A stretch of DNA of 64,000 nucleotides from Hsuehochloa calcarea (lineage: Eukaryota; Streptophyta; Magnoliopsida; Poales; Poaceae), in the NCBI GenBank assembly GCA_036346395.1, contig CM070594.1, forward strand, positions 26,631,385 to 26,695,384. Direction: 5' to 3'. Below, in pieces: positions 24,000 to 37,275 of this stretch. Position numbers and translations under genes: made by a program. How positions within the stretch are numbered: position 1 is the first letter of the stretch; every line of letters starts with the position of its first letter. The notes under the pieces are model-generated. The model ran no database searches, had not been told where the DNA came from, and saw nothing but the letters and a program-made list of their open reading frames with translations.

Positions 24000-26900
24000 G
24001 TCGAAGCTTACAATTATCACCCTTTCAGGCTAAACAACTCGAATAAACTGTAGCGGAAGAAAATAACTCCAAGTGATGGCCTATCCATATGCTCACAGGA
24101 AATTGACGGGGGGCTCGCGACCTAGTACTCTGGTGTCCTTCATTGTAGCCTCACGAGTAGAAGTTGTAATCCTCCTCGGTAACTTTGAAGGCTTCTGAGA
24201 TTTATTTTGACTGTAGCATGTAAGTACATAAAGTACTCCGTAAGCCTTGGGAAAATGCAATATGCAAGACTTAACAATGAGGCATATATGGTTCTTTTGC
24301 ACAAATAAAATATTTTAGGTTTTAATAGTTTTCATAAACCACATGTGACAAAAGTAGTTTCGATAAATAAATTAATTGTGTCACTAGTGCATGTTTTAGC
24401 TACCAACCAGTAGTGTCAAGACTCTAGCCTCCAAGGTTCAAAGGATAGGGCTCTAGCTGTCCAACTGGCTCTAACTGCTAGAATATCTACCTAAGAGTCC
24501 CAACTGCTCCTGGGTTCCCAAAATTCACTTTTTTGATATCAAAACCAAAATCTACCATGTGAAAATGCACCTTGCTTGCCCTTGACCATGGGCATGGCTA
24601 TTCAAAATATTTTACACTCTACAGAGGTTGTACAGCTTGACCTACACGAGATAATCAACTTATAATGTCGGCTATAACACGCTTCCTTGGGTGTGCGACT
24701 AAGTGATCATCACAAGGCCTTTACAATACCATTCTCAAACACTAACCCGCCTGAAGAGCTTAACCCTAAGTCATGGACATCATTTGCCATCTACCCGGAG
24801 CTCACCGTTGTGGTGGATAACCTGCCCGGATATGGACGTCTATTATCATCGCCCGGATCAAACCCCGATAGACATGGACGTCAACTACCATCGTCTGCAC
24901 AATACCAAAAAGGAATAACTAACAGTTACATCCTGTGGGCGTAATGCTAAAACATGGTAAAATAGTTGGCCATGTCCTCCCCATTCTGAACATATGGTTA
25001 ATTATACGGTAGTGCTCAGCTTCGATAGTCACAAGCGTCAGTCCTTAATATGACTTCGGCATAACTTAACACGACACAAGTTCTCCTACTCTAGCTGCAC
25101 CCGCCTAAACTTACCATTGGCCCAAGTCTAAATAGATTTTCACCATTTAAGGAAAAAAATTGAAACCAACGGCAATACCTATTGTCATACATTTCTCAAA
25201 CTAATTTGCATAAATGGTACTAATAATTCCCACCCATAGGATGATAATGATCGATATAGCTTGTCTAAGCAGTTCTACCTTTTATACTAATGCATCAATA
25301 ATGTATTTCTATAATCCAATAATAATGTATCTCTATAATCCAACAATAATATATTTTTGTAATCCAACAGTAATATATTCCTATAATCCAACGAAGATAT
25401 ATTCCTATGATCAAGTAATGATGTAGTCCTATAATCCAACAATGATATAATCTGATAATGATATATTCCAATAATCCAACAATGATATATTCCTATGATC
25501 CAACAATGATGTATTTCTATAATTCATTAATGATGTATTCCTATAATCCAACAATGATGTATATCTATAACCCAATTAATTCCACAAAGTTTACGCATTC
25601 TACATGTTTCAACCAATTGACCAAAAAATTATCATCATGAATTGTTATAAAAAACCATCTTTTTCTTCTTTTAATCACCACCTATATTGGACCAATTTCA
25701 CAATACTAATTCTCCAACAATCACTTACTATAATCAAGTTAAATCAACTAAAATTTGGTTTAAATCCAATCTCTCCTTTTTGATCCCAGATAATCAAATC
25801 AGTGCTTCGTGTTTAGACACTTCCATAATATAATTGGTTCCACTAAGTTAAACTTTATATTCGTTCTCAACGATCTATATAATCCACAAAGATGTCCTTC
25901 ACTGTATTAAGCTAATTCTGCAACATTGTATTCCCATTATCTGACAATAATGTAATCATTACTAAGAATTTTATCTACTAGGGCGGCAATAATTCAAGGA
26001 TAACAACATCAAATGGAAATATAATCAAATTAGGATTAACTAACACTCCTAAGATTTGAACTTATCATTTTATGTAAATAGCAGTGCATAATAGTTTTGA
26101 AATTTAAAACAAGATTTCAAAAACATAGGTACAACATGATCAAAAGAGACTTGCCTTCGTCGAAGGTTGAGGTTACTACGTTCCGGTTGATCCAAATTGA
26201 CTTCGGCAGCGTTGGACTCTACATGCGCGAAACGAGAAAAAATAAATAACAGAAAACAAATGAAATCCAAAATTTATAAAATTACAAAATTAGTACTATT
26301 AGAGAGATTATGAATTTAGGAGGAAGAATCGACTGAATCGGAGTTTGTATGAAAGAGATCGAACATCCGAAAGTTTGTCGGATTTGGAAAATCCTGGAAA
26401 ACAAGAAAGAGGTAATATTCTATTTTGGATTTGAATGATTAATTCACAGAGCTACAATTGGGCCCCATTTGCTAGAGAAAGAAATAGAGAAGGTACGACA
26501 GTGGGTTCCACCCGTCATTGAGAGAAAGAGAGAAGACAAAAGCATAGGAATAACAGAAGAAAGGAGGCAGCGGATCGGGATGGTAGTGGAGCCAGCGAAC
26601 AGCAGCACAGGAGCGGACGGCAACAGCCAAAATGGAACCGTAGTTGGGTTCTCGACCTTCGGGTGGTGGCGGCGCAGTCGGAGCGACACTAGGGCAGCGG
26701 TGATGGTGCTCCTATTTGTAGGCATGGCCGGGGATGGGAAACGGCGTGGACGAGATGGAATTCACGGCGGTAGTGCGACTCAGCATTGATGGCGGCGATG
26801 AAAATGACAACGCAGTGAAGGCGCGGTGATGACAGAGAATTGTGGTGACAGTGATGGTGGGGACGCACGGTGTAGGCAGGGCTCGGTGCAGCTCGACGCA

Positions 26901-27174
26901 CACTACAGAGCACGGATGGCGCAGGTGCAAGCAGCGCGAAGTGGTGCTGGCAATGTGGCACGGCTGGCGTGTGGCATGGCTCGGGACATAGCAAAGCAAG
27001 CAAAGATGAGGAAACAAAGCTTTTGAATATAACTTTTGAGACTTTGAGATTTTGAGACAGATGAAGGAATTGAATTTAGAGTTAATAATTCGAAGAAGAC
27101 CAAATAAAAGCCAACTCTTTTAAATACTTAATTTCAAATTATTTTTACAAGAGGGCAAATTTTGGGATGTTACA
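24000..27174 (-). repeat. Gypsy LTR-like remnant(s), minus orientation
   Basis: The text near 24,045-24,130, 'catggctattcaa' with 'ctacagaggttgtac' at 24,590-24,640, and the terminal GGGATGTTACA at 27,164-27,174 together resemble a reverse-oriented gypsy LTR. The end resembles the reverse complement of the solo LTR start at 49299. The left end and target duplication are not identifiable, and more than one fragment may be present. The open frames 26444-27103 on both strands are GC-rich LTR text, not genes. Confidence 0.4.
25281..25577. repeat. 24-bp minisatellite
   Basis: About twelve degenerate copies of a 24-base unit whose core reads 'tataatccaacaatgat'. Because the period is a multiple of three, plus-strand frames at 25214-25426 and 25458-25640 show an eight-residue repeat of the type MIYSYNPT. 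This is a by-product of the period rather than evidence for a protein. Confidence 0.8.
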
Positions 27175-27206
27175 CTAGCCAACAATCCTCCACTGAGAGA
27201 TCCACC
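27175..27206 (-). repeat. Short LINE-like flank left of hAT
   Basis: Removing the hAT element and one target duplication joins this 30-base stretch to the LINE-like fragment at 54963. On the minus strand the joined text reads on in the manner of the segment after a zf-RVT domain. It is too short to identify alone. Confidence 0.3.
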
Positions 27207-27827
27207 TAGTGGTGTCCAAATGGGTCGTGCCACCCTGTTGGCATGAAGCACAGGAATGTTGGCCCAGCCCTGACACGGCATGGCTCGACTGGGCGTGCCG
27301 TTCTTGGGTCGATACCCTAGCCCATCGAACTGGCCTGGCAAGGCCCGGGGCACGGGTGGCATGACCGACGATTGGGGGGCAGCCAACACGGAGGAGGAGG
27401 CGACCGACGCTGAGAAGAAGGAGGTGGTGGCCAAGCGCAAGGAAAAGGAGGCGGTCGGGGCTTATCCCAGCCCGACACAGCACGCAAGGGCCCGATTGGC
27501 ATGTCGAGCACGTCACGAAATGTCACGTTGGGCCCGATTAAGGCCATTAGGCCCGGTTAGGCACTCAGGCACAACACATTATGACAAATTAGGCACCATA
27601 CCTCCCTCATTCAGCACCCATGCATTCCCCAATCTCTTCTACTAGTTCTGTTGTGCAAATTTAAATTCCTTGTGTGATAATTTTGCAAAATTTATTTAGA
27701 AATTCAAAATCCTGCAGTAAGTCAGCAAAAGAGGTACAATACAGTTTTTTCTATATTTTTATTGTTATTATTTGTTATACTAAGATGAAATAAGTAATAG
27801 TGTAAGTTTCGATTTGTAGTTTTTGTG

Positions 27828-29173
27828 ATGGAAAATTACGATAGTTTTGATGTTGGTGATTACAGAATTTCATTGGAGGAACTTGCATCCTTTGAGAATC
27901 TCGAGGCCTCAAACAAAACGGAAGCACAAGGAGGTGGAATACCATCATAAGCCTCTATGGTAGCATCTACGTCTACATCCACCGGAGCAAAGAGATCTAG
28001 GTCGACTACATCGGGAGTCTGGATGATTTTGATAAGACAACCAAGAAAGGCGCACAAGGAGATCAGGTAAGATATGTTGTTTGTAAAATTTGTAAATATG
28101 AATTGTATGCAAAGTCTTCAGGTGGAACGAGACACTTGCTTAGACATGCTGCAAGATGTAAAGTAAGGCACAGATTGGCGATGAGGCAGACATAGCTTCA
28201 GTAGAACCCCGACGGTATGGTACGTAGCAAGGACTACATTCCTTAGGTAGTGATGTGTTTGTCATATTATTACTGTTATAGTAAAATGCGGTTTGAATAG
28301 GTTGGATGTGTATATTAAAGCTTTATATGATGTTATATCTTTATTAAATCATTCTAACCAATAATTAGCAGCATATAACAACTTTTGTAGGGCAATGGGC
28401 GTGTGTCCAAGAAAATTTGGTTTGGACATGTTGGTTAGATAAAACTCTACTTACTTGATGCTTAAGAGCCTTTTACGATACAAGAGAATTTTTTCTATTT
28501 TTATTCAAATGCACTATTGTAGCACCGACAGTAGTGCACTACTAACTATGCGACATTGATTTGTTGCTGGGATGATACTTCAATTTTTAGAACTTTTTTA
28601 TGATTCCAGTGTTGCTTTATTCGCTGTGTATTATCCAACATCTCCTATAATTGTGTGTAGTATTCTACAAATTACTAGTCACTTGAAGGCATATCAAAAT
28701 GAAGTAGTCTTACGAGAGGTTGTTGTTGCTATGAAAACTAAATACTTGAAATATTGTAAAGAAATCCCATTCATATATGCATTTGCATTTATTTTAGATC
28801 CTAGAGCTAAAATTCAAGGATTTGCTAATGTTCTTAAACTTCTTAGTAATGTTATAGCCTATACTATTCTAACTATTGTACAGATGTTCGTTGTAACTTA
28901 TTTGAGATTTTTCAAAGGTACGAACATAAGTTTGAGAGAGTTCGATTGCAATGACCTGCATTACCATCCACCACAATAAACAAGACAAATATGTGGGGAA
29001 AATTTTGGGGTGCATGTTCTTCCTCAAGGACCAGGGTTTCAGATTCAAGAATGGCACCTTTTCAAGCAAGATCAATCGCCCATCCAAGGAGTGAGGACCT
29101 ATCCGCCAATCCGGACAGTGATACGGTGGATTTCAGCGCAGATGGGTTCGAAATTTTGCAATGGTGACATAAC
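27828..29173 (+). pseudogene. hAT transposase, N-terminal and core part
   Basis: A likely start ATG at 27828 opens 40 codons before a stop. Around 28,030-28,175 a BED-type zinc finger is readable: 'DDFDKTTKKG', 'VVCKICKYELYA', then 'GGTRHLLRHAARC', giving the C2-H-C ligands that bind transposon ends. The core resumes with 'NSTYLMLKSLLRYKRIF' near 28,440-28,500. It then opens from 28,572 as 'FLELFYDSSVALFAVYYPTS' ... 'FAFILDPRAKIQGF', typical of the hAT-like RNase H-fold and DUF4413 region. Several stops and shifts are present. It ends at the Tat insertion point inside the 'FEILQW' segment. Confidence 0.75.
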
Positions 29174-29950
29174 TGTCGACGATCAAGTTGCCGATATTAC
29201 AAAATAAAATAGAGGAAAATGGCAAATGGTTCTTGGGAGATAATGGGACTGCTCTTTATTGCTATTAATTAGATCATTTACAAGGGGTGCCCATGACAAG
29301 GCAGTGGACTAATCATAATTACACTCAGCGCTGTACTTGCTATAATAATGCTTCAGATGAAATCCAATCGTCTATTGATTTTTTGAGTTGGCTTTGATCC
29401 CCTTTCCACCGTTCGTGCCCTTCCTTAAATAGTTGATGAAGTGGCATTAGTTAATCCTAGTATAGGCGCCTATTGGGAGTGTCACGACTGGTCCGAGCGA
29501 GGTGACAGTTGATGAAGTATCAACTGTTTGGCGGTTTAATGTCTGTGAGACACTAAACCACATAGTAGTTTATCGTTAGTGTCTTCGGATCATGAAACGT
29601 CGCGTAGTATGAAGCCAATACGACATGTGTTCTATTCGTCACACAATAAAGGATATACTTAGAGCCAAATCAGATGCCAGTTCATTGTTTGTACGAGCAA
29701 TTATCTATTCGAGGACTAGGTATAGGACCTCATCCGACCAGTGTACCTATAAGTAAGCTTTGGAACCCTAACGACCACAGAGGTCGTTAGCTTTAGAAGT
29801 TACGACTCTTACGACCACAAGGGTGTTAGCCTTAGGGTTTACGACTCTTACTACCACAGGGATTGTTAGTCTTAGGGTTTAAGACCACGAAGACGTATGG
29901 TCTTTTATTTATGTATTTAAAGTAATACATAGAGGCTTTAATCCTCGTCA
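29174..29950 (-). repeat. Tat 3' LTR (left)
   Basis: Pairs with 52531-53273 and ends ...ATCCTCGTCA. It contains two to three copies of a roughly 40-base direct repeat (about 29,780-29,880, 'acgactcttacgaccac' units). On the minus strand CTATTTAAGG at 29423-29432 is a TATA-like box shared with the right LTR. Confidence 0.9.
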
Positions 29951-30295
29951 GCTAGCCCTTAACTTTAAATAAATTGGGCGTGCGAATACTTTTTCTGATG
30001 AAGTCGTATCGGGTGGACCATCATTTAATGTCATGACATTCAAGGTGGTATGTATCCATTTTTTAGTTTGAGAAACTGCCTTGGAAACTGAAGAGTCTTT
30101 TTTGTCTGTTGGACTTTTGGGTAATTCTCTTGTGCAGTTAGGGAATTGCGGCTATAAAATCCCCTCGGTACAATGCTTTAGGGTTTTCACGCCTCCTGCT
30201 TTCCATTTTAATATTCTAAGGGAAGGAACTCCTCCGAACTCTTTTGTCTTCAACATTCCACGACCCCCTTTCTTTCTTAGATCCAATACCTAACC
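29951..30295. other. Tat 3' untranslated region
   Basis: Short spacer between the left LTR and the antisense ORF. The polypurine tract next to the LTR (minus strand AAGGGCTAGC) is weak. The open frame at 30081-30293 shows no recognisable domain. Confidence 0.4.
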
Positions 30296-33095
30296 ATGTC
30301 AGACTTGATTACCAACTAGTCAGTTTCTGTTCTAAGTGGAAAGAAGCTTGAAGCCTTGGAGAAGATTGGGATGCTTCCAGATAAGAGTCTGATTTCTTGG
30401 GGAGCGGCGAAGATGGGGAAATCCATGTTTTTCGCATATATCGAATGTGGATTTAGGCTCCCAATTCATTCATTCAACCCCACAATCCTGGAGAATTATG
30501 GAATTGAATTGGTGAACCTTTCTCCCAATGCGATTGCTAATATCAGCGTCTTTGTCAACCTCTGTGAAGCATACTTAGGAATTCTCGTAGACCTGGAGCT
30601 CTTCATGTACTTCTACAGGATGGTGAAGTCAGGGAAGACGATGAGGACGTGTGGGGAATGCACCTTGTGCCTCCACGAAGCAAAAGCTAATGAGTACATC
30701 CGTATGTACTCAAAGTCTTTGTGGTTGTCATGGAAGAACAACTGGTTCTACATGACGTTCACTCAAAAGGACAGCCTCTACTATACCAGTAAGAAGGTGT
30801 CGAGAACCCAGAATGGCACTCGTCCATGAAGAAGGAAGGAAAAGTGGGGAGAAGGGTTGAAGCTATCCAACACCTTAGTACCATGGTTTTAACTTCTTGG
30901 CACGTAGTAAGATATTTCTCTATACACCGGATTAACCCCCTGAAATCCCGACCATATTCAATGCTATGGTATATTGGTCGTGACGACGCGACCAAAGATT
31001 CTAAGGGGGATAAGTCCTAAAGTTTTCGGCCGGTTTGTGTTATCTTGGCTGATTATTTTTGTAACCCTACAGTCTCTCGTTCATTCTTGCAGCCCTTTCT
31101 CCTGACGAGGTTAGAACCCGGATCAGAATGATCTGCACCGGAGAGCCCGATGAGAAGGCTGATCTCCCCTAGATTTTGGCGATTGTTTCTGCAACAGAGA
31201 GAGCCGAGAGGCTTAAGATAAAGATATCAACTGTCTTCCAGCATTTATGTGTTTTCGATCGGTTTACCATAAATACACTTTGACGTGTAGTCGATCGGAT
31301 TGAAGATCAATGAGGCCACCGAGAGTTGTGAGCCTATTGATACTCCGACTGCGCCTACGACCACCCGAGAAGGTGATCTTACAGAGGTAGGTAACTGAAC
31401 AAAAATGTATATTCTAGGTGAAGAATTTTTGTCACCTAACTAACTTTGATTGTTAATTAGGCAGTTGTTGTGGACTTCCAAGTGGTCACTTATGACCCGT
31501 CAATTGCTACTGAAGCAACCGCTCTGGAGGTCGACGAAACTACATAATCCGACCCTATGGTCAGGGATCTTATTCTCGACCAGCTGGTCGAGGATATTGC
31601 TTCCGGCCTCTTGTCGGTGGATGTGAGGGGTCTAACCAACCCTACCGATTTTGAATTTGTGAAGCTGGCTATAAAGAAAATAAAAGTGAGCGTGTTGGAT
31701 TTTGCTTCAGCGCGCTTCAAGTTCAGGACTAAGAAAACAAGATATGTATACACGAAAATTAAACCTATGTAAATACTTATCTTTAGTATTTCTAGAGTCT
31801 TGAGCTTCTCTTATTCTTTCCTTATAGATCCTCTGTTGTTTCAGTCACTTCCGACCAGAGCATCCCTCAGGAGAAGGTTCCTGAGGAGAAACAGGCTGTG
31901 CCAGCCCCCGAGTACGTAATAGAGCCAATGCATGTTCTGAAACTCATGGTGGCTCTAATCCCACCTATGGAGGTGGTGGTATCTGAAGAACTCCAGCAGG
32001 TTCTGACCTCTGCTGGAAAGTCTCATCTTCCTGTTACTTTCCCTTGTCCCTTTCAAGTCATCGACAATAAAGCACTCGATGAGGCTTCGGGAAGAATATC
32101 GGATCATCACTCAAAGATGAGTCCTGATTCCATTTTTTTCGAATATAATAACATGACAATGCAGGTAAACTTCCACGGACACTTTTAATATCATTTTCCT
32201 TTAAATGTTATTAAAAACTCAAAGGAGTCTGCTATTTTTGTAGCATCTGGTGGAAAACTTCACTGTGGTCGGAGGACTGACCCAGTGAATAAAAGTTTTA
32301 GAGGAAAAGAACTCTAAATTAGAAAGTAAGCACTTTTCATGCCTTCTCATCTCCTTCTTTACCATTCAGTTCTTCTCTATTGATTAACTTCTCTCTTTAT
32401 TATACTTGATAGATTCAGATAAGCTAAAAAAAGAGATTATGGCGAAAGAGGCCATAATAGCTAAGCTTAAAGAAGAATGCCACAACAAGGACAGGTCGAT
32501 CGAATATTTGATGACCAGACACAAGGAAGTCCTTAAGGCTATCGAGAAGAAAGTTGGAGGTAACCGGTCGTAAACTCGATCATTGTACTATCTTTAATTG
32601 TATGTATTTATTCTTTGGTCTACTCGTGCAGAGCAAACTCAAGTATTAAGGAGAGCAGAAAATGCTCTTGAGTTTGAATGTGGCAAGGAGGCAGCTTTTG
32701 GGCGTAATCTTGAAGAGAAGGTTAGGGCCTTCAACAAGATGCTCTTCGATATGGGATCGGGAACACAACTGCACAGCTTAGGAGATCGCATGGAGAAGAT
32801 TAACTTCCTTGGCCAACAACTCGAAGATCTCATAAGCTTGCTCGAAATTACTTAGGAGAACCATGCACAGACTTTATTTGAAGCTGTCAAAATTGGAGTC
32901 AGTTTTTTTTTGGCAAAGCTGAATGCCTCCGACCCCACCATAAATCTACAAGCCGTCGAGGAACATTTCAACTGCTCGGGAGACGATGCAACCAAACTTT
33001 TCGAGGAAATAGCACCTCTCAGAAATAAGGTTGCGAAAGAAATGGAGGTCGGATCTCCGATACGTAGCGATCAGTATGGTGATCCTAAAGAGTAG
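30296..33095 (+). pseudogene. Antisense accessory ORF of Tat element (Transposase_28-like)
   Basis: A plus-strand gene opposite to gag-pol. The ATG at 30296 is followed by an in-frame TAG at codon 8. The frame then continues to 30829 with 'IECGFRLPIHSFNPTILENYGIE', 'LSPNAIANISVFVNLCEAYLG' and 'LELFMYFYRM', the pattern of the 'putative gypsy type transposon' domain (Transposase_28/PF04195, from memory). A frameshift near 30,800 leads into 'ENPEWHSS...' (to 31017). GT-AG-like junctions then separate at least four more segments near 31,090-31,290, 31,460-31,760, 31,850-32,165 and 32,410-33,095. The last ones are Lys/Glu/Leu-rich and coiled-coil-like. Antisense ORFs at this position are known in Grande/RIRE2-type Tat elements; the function is unknown. 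Several stops make this copy a pseudogene. Confidence 0.7.
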
Positions 33096-34049
33096 ATTAT
33101 TGTAATATGAGAAGTATGAATGTAAAAAAACTGACCGTTCGTTCATCAAAAAAGTCTTTCGTTTATCCTTTTGACTTATGAAGTACTCATATATTTCCTA
33201 ACCCCGACTGCTTGTATAGTAGAAGATCTTTACTAAAGAAGCAGTAAGCCAAGAATAAGAGTAAAAGTCATGACCACTATTGATAGTATGCATTGATTAT
33301 ATGATAAAAACTGATCGTATTAATACTATGAAATCATCTATGGTCGAAACCAGTGTGTGACTTCAACTAGTTGTATATCTGTTTTCCGTAATCGAAATAC
33401 GAAATAATAGATTACATGGTCGAAAGATAAGACTTGTATTGATGAGAGAAAAAAATGCAAAGATGTATGTAATAAACGATAAGTGGTCTTATTTATATGT
33501 AGTATCCAAACTGGTCGTAATGATTATTAAGAACTGAAGACATGAGAAACACTCCGTGAAACATGCTCATGATCAAGCCCGACTGGCAGCGAAGATCTTA
33601 GGAAAAGGACCGTCACTAGGAAGCAACTTCCAGTGGGAAGGACCACATGCGGAGAGGAGATACTTCGACAGGAGGCTTTCCGTGTCTCGACCAGTAGCCA
33701 AGCAAGAGTAGAACAGAATGTTGAAGTGAAGAAATGTAGTCTCCGAAATTTTAAGCATGTAAATCACTATATGTAGTTATTTGTATTATGCTCTTTGTAC
33801 TTGCATGTTTCTTTAAGAAAAGAGTGTGGTCACGCTTGAGAACCATTGACGTAATGGTTATGACTAAGACCTTTGTGGTGTTTGACTTAGATGTCTGAAG
33901 ACCCTTTTAAAGGATATCGGGGAGAAGTTGGTCTTATCCGACCAGTATAAACAACAAATAGTAGGCAACCAGAGTTTGGGTACAAATATATAAACAATAT
34001 CACTTATCGAAGAATTGAAATATGACAAAATGTAAAAATACATTTGTAC
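33096..34049. other. Tat spacer between pol and antisense ORF
   Basis: AT-rich, without a domain on either strand. It is the convergent gap where the plus-strand accessory ORF and the minus-strand pol genes end towards each other, rich in 'ctggtcg' / 'cgaccag' words. Confidence 0.4.
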
Positions 34050-35171
34050 AAAGAACTTGCACAATTTGTCAATATTCAAGAAGTTTGACAAAACACGCCC
34101 GTCAGCCATAGCTAGTCGTACTGAACTAGGTCTGGTAACTTTGACCACATTGTATAGACCTTCCCATTTGGGAGAAAGTTTGTTGTGATTAGGCTGGCTT
34201 TAAATTTTTCTGAGAACCAGATCACCTACAGCTAGGCTGTGAGGTTGCACCTTATGACTATGATGCCTTCACATGGCTTGTTGGTAAGCTGTCGATTGTA
34301 TTAGGGCTTGGTTTCGTCGTTCATCAAGAACATTGATATCATCAAGTCGTCGTTCTTCTTGATCGTTATTGTTGTAACAATCAGTTCGGGCGTAGCCCAT
34401 TTTCAGTTCTGGGGGAAGAATGGTTTCAGCACCGTAAATGAGAAAAAATGGTGTTTCACCGGACGCACGACTAGTCGTGGTTCGAACGGCCCATAATATA
34501 GAAGGAACTTCTTGAACCCAAGCTCCTGACTGTTGTGTTAACTGGTCGAACACTCGGCGTTTTACCCCTTGCATTATGATCACATTGGCTCTTTCGACTG
34601 CTCCATTGCTCTACGGGTGAGTGACAAAAGTGAAACGTATCTTAATACATAGGTCCTTGCAAAATTCCTAAAAATTTTTGCTAGAGAACTGGGCACCGTT
34701 ATCTGTGATTATACGACTGGGTACACCAAATCGTGTGATCACATTTTTTATGAGAAATCTCTTAGCAGCCTCAGTTTTTATTTGAACAACTGGTTCAGCT
34801 TCTATCTATTTTGTAAACATGTCAATCATGACGAAAAGGAATTTGAAGCCCCCGGGTGCTCTTGGGAAAGGTCCCAGAATGTCTAGTCCCCAAGTTGCAA
34901 AAGGTCAAGAAATAGATATTGTTTGCAAAGCTTGTGCAGGTTGATGTACTTGTCGACTGTGAAATTCACATTGTACGCACTTCGTCACGAGCTCCTTTGC
35001 ATCATGAAGGGCAGTTGGCAAGTAGTATCTTTGGCTGAAGGCTTTACCGACCAGTGTTCTATAGGAATGATATGCTCCACAGACTCCTCCATGAATATCG
35101 GATAGCAACATAATGCCATCCATTTGAGATATGCATCTCAGCAACACTCCGTGAGATCCTTGTTTATACAA
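34050..35171 (-). pseudogene. Tat integrase
   Basis: C-terminal part of pol. The N-terminal zinc region (35171-34905) has 'DIHGGVCGAYHSYRTLVGKAF' (a His pair) and 'VTKCVQCEFHSR' (CX2C). The catalytic core between 34,900 and 34,600 is broken by stops. The core end, open at 34583-34269, shows 'VPSILWAVRTTTSRASGETPFFLIYGAE'. 'LVLRKI', 'KLSPKWEGLYNVV' and 'NIDKLCKFF' close the protein near 34,050. This is the expected Tat layout. Not functional as sequenced. Confidence 0.8.
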
Positions 35172-37270
35172 CGTACGTTCGATCAGAGTGTATGATTTGG
35201 CTTTCGAGCAATACGATCAGCCTCTACATCATCTTCAGGAATAATATCATGCTGAAGATAATTGTAGATCGACGTCATCCAATCTCTACGGGGGTCATGC
35301 TTGACGACCTCCTGTGGAGCATCCATGTTCACAGGATCGATTTGTACGACCTCTATTTTAACATCTATGTTCTTGGAATGCTCGACCACCGAGGGTGAAT
35401 CGAATTGCTCGAGAAAAACTCTGGGCAAGACAGATGACCTTGTGGAGGCCATCCGTGCCAACTAGTTTGCCATAAAGTTTTTCTTTCTAGGAATATGTTG
35501 GATCTAGAAACTGAAGAAGTGCTTTACGAGTTTTCGTACTTCCGCTAGATAATGACATCTTGGTACTTGAGCATTGATACTCTTTCTCGACTTGATTCGC
35601 TAATAGTTGAGAATCACCTTTCACTAGTAATTCGCAAATCCTGAGTGCTCTGGCTGCTCGGAGTCTTGTCAGTAAACCTTCGTATTCTACCACACTATTT
35701 GTTGCAGGAAAGTTTTGTTGAATGACGTATTTGATATGTTCTCAGGGGAGATTAGGACGACTCCAGCCCCCGAGCCTTTGAGCATCAAGGAACCGTCAAA
35801 GTACATTGTCAACTCGTCATGGTGTTCGTATTCGGGCCCTTGGGTAGGTTCAAGATTTGTCCATTCGGTAATGAATTCTGCTATTGCCTGAGACTTAATT
35901 GTTGTTCGTGAGATGAAATGGAGGTCGAATGCCCCAAGCTCGACCGCCCATTTTGCTATTCGTCCTAATGATTCCCTATTTCTTAGAACTTGACCAAGGG
36001 GACATCAGGTTAGTATGACCACTTTGTGGGCTTGCAAGTAATGCCTTAGTTTTCTTTAAGCCATACGGGGACCATAGAGCAACTTTTGTACCTGTGGGTA
36101 TCTTTCCTTTGGTCCATGTAAAACTTCACTTACGTAATACATCGGTCGTTGGACGTTATCACATTCTACGACCAGTACACCACTAACTATTTGCGGCGGA
36201 GTAGCCACGTAAATTAGTAATGTTTCTCCCGATTTTGGAGAAACTAAGATCGGGGTACTCGTAAGGTATTTCTTAAGTTTTTCAAAGGCATCGTCTGCTT
36301 CCTTAGTCCACTCGAAACTTCCATGTTTCCGAAGAAGTTTGAAGAAAGGTAATCCTTTCACACCTAACCGTGATATGAAACGACTTAAGGCTGCCATAGA
36401 CCTGGTTAGTTTTTAGACTTATTTTTTTGTGGTCGGAGGGTGCATCTGGTCGATGGACGATATTTTTGTTGGTTTTGCTTCAATGCCTCTAGCCAAAACT
36501 AGGAATCCAAAAAGCTTTCTTGAAAAAAAAAACTCCAAACACACACTTCTCTGGATTTAACTTAAGGTTATACCTTCGTAAGTTATTGAAAATCTCGTGC
36601 AGGTCGGAAATATGGTCGCTAGTGTTGATGCTTTTTGCAACTAAGTCATCAACATAAGCTTCTAAATTTTGACCTATCTGACGATTAAAGATTTTTTGCA
36701 TCAATCTTTGAGAAGTTACACTAGCGTTTTTGAGACCAAATGGCATCTTAACATATCAGTAAGTGCTATATGGAGTGATGAAGGAAGTTTTCTCTTCACC
36801 ATCGTTATTCATATTAATCTGGTGGTACACTGAGTACGCATCTAAAAAACTTAACAACTCACACCTTGAAGTAGAGTCTACAAGTTGATCAATGCGTGGA
36901 AGGGGAAAGACATCCTTCGGACAAGCTTCATTAAGATCTATGAAGTCAATACAGATTCGACATTTTTCATTGCTTTTTCTAACTATTACAAGGTTGGTGA
37001 GACACTCTGGGTGGTCAACTTCACGAATGAATACAGCCTTAAGGGGCTTATCGATCTCTGACTAGATTGCCTCCTTCCGATTGGATGCGAAACATCTTAG
37101 CTTCTACTTGGCCAATTTTTTGTTAGGCTGGAGAGCTAGCCTGTGCTCGATCACCTCCTTGAGGACTCCGAGCATGTCGGATGCCTGCCAGCGAATACGT
37201 CCTGATTTACTCAGAGGAAGGAGACGAGCGACTCTTCCTATTTGGGGTCGAGTCATGCCCCGACCAGTAC
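35172..37270 (-). pseudogene. Tat reverse transcriptase and RNase H
   Basis: Minus strand, starting on the left side of the chromovirus insertion. Blocks in order are 'WSEIDKPLKAVFIREVDHPEC' (about 37,060), 'CRICIDFIDLNEACPKD', 'PLPRIDQLVDS', 'MPFGLKNASVTSQRLM' (36746) with 'YVDDLV' as the catalytic motif, 'LNPEKCVFGV', 'GRPMYYVSEVL'-type text at 36,200-36,100, and the RNase H end ('VEYEGLLTRLRAARAL', 'LLVKGDSQLLANQV') at 35,693-35,487. At least four frame breaks or stops are present. Confidence 0.8.
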
Positions 37271-37275
37271 CTTTT

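Noticed and set aside
25281..25577. CRISPR-like periodic array (also considered for 57821-58037)
   Set aside because: The repeats are contiguous with no unique spacers and have diverged units. They are minisatellites in a plant nuclear context.
26444..27103. Cluster of overlapping frames on both strands
   Set aside because: GC-rich LTR-like stretch next to an LTR terminus. No domain in any frame.
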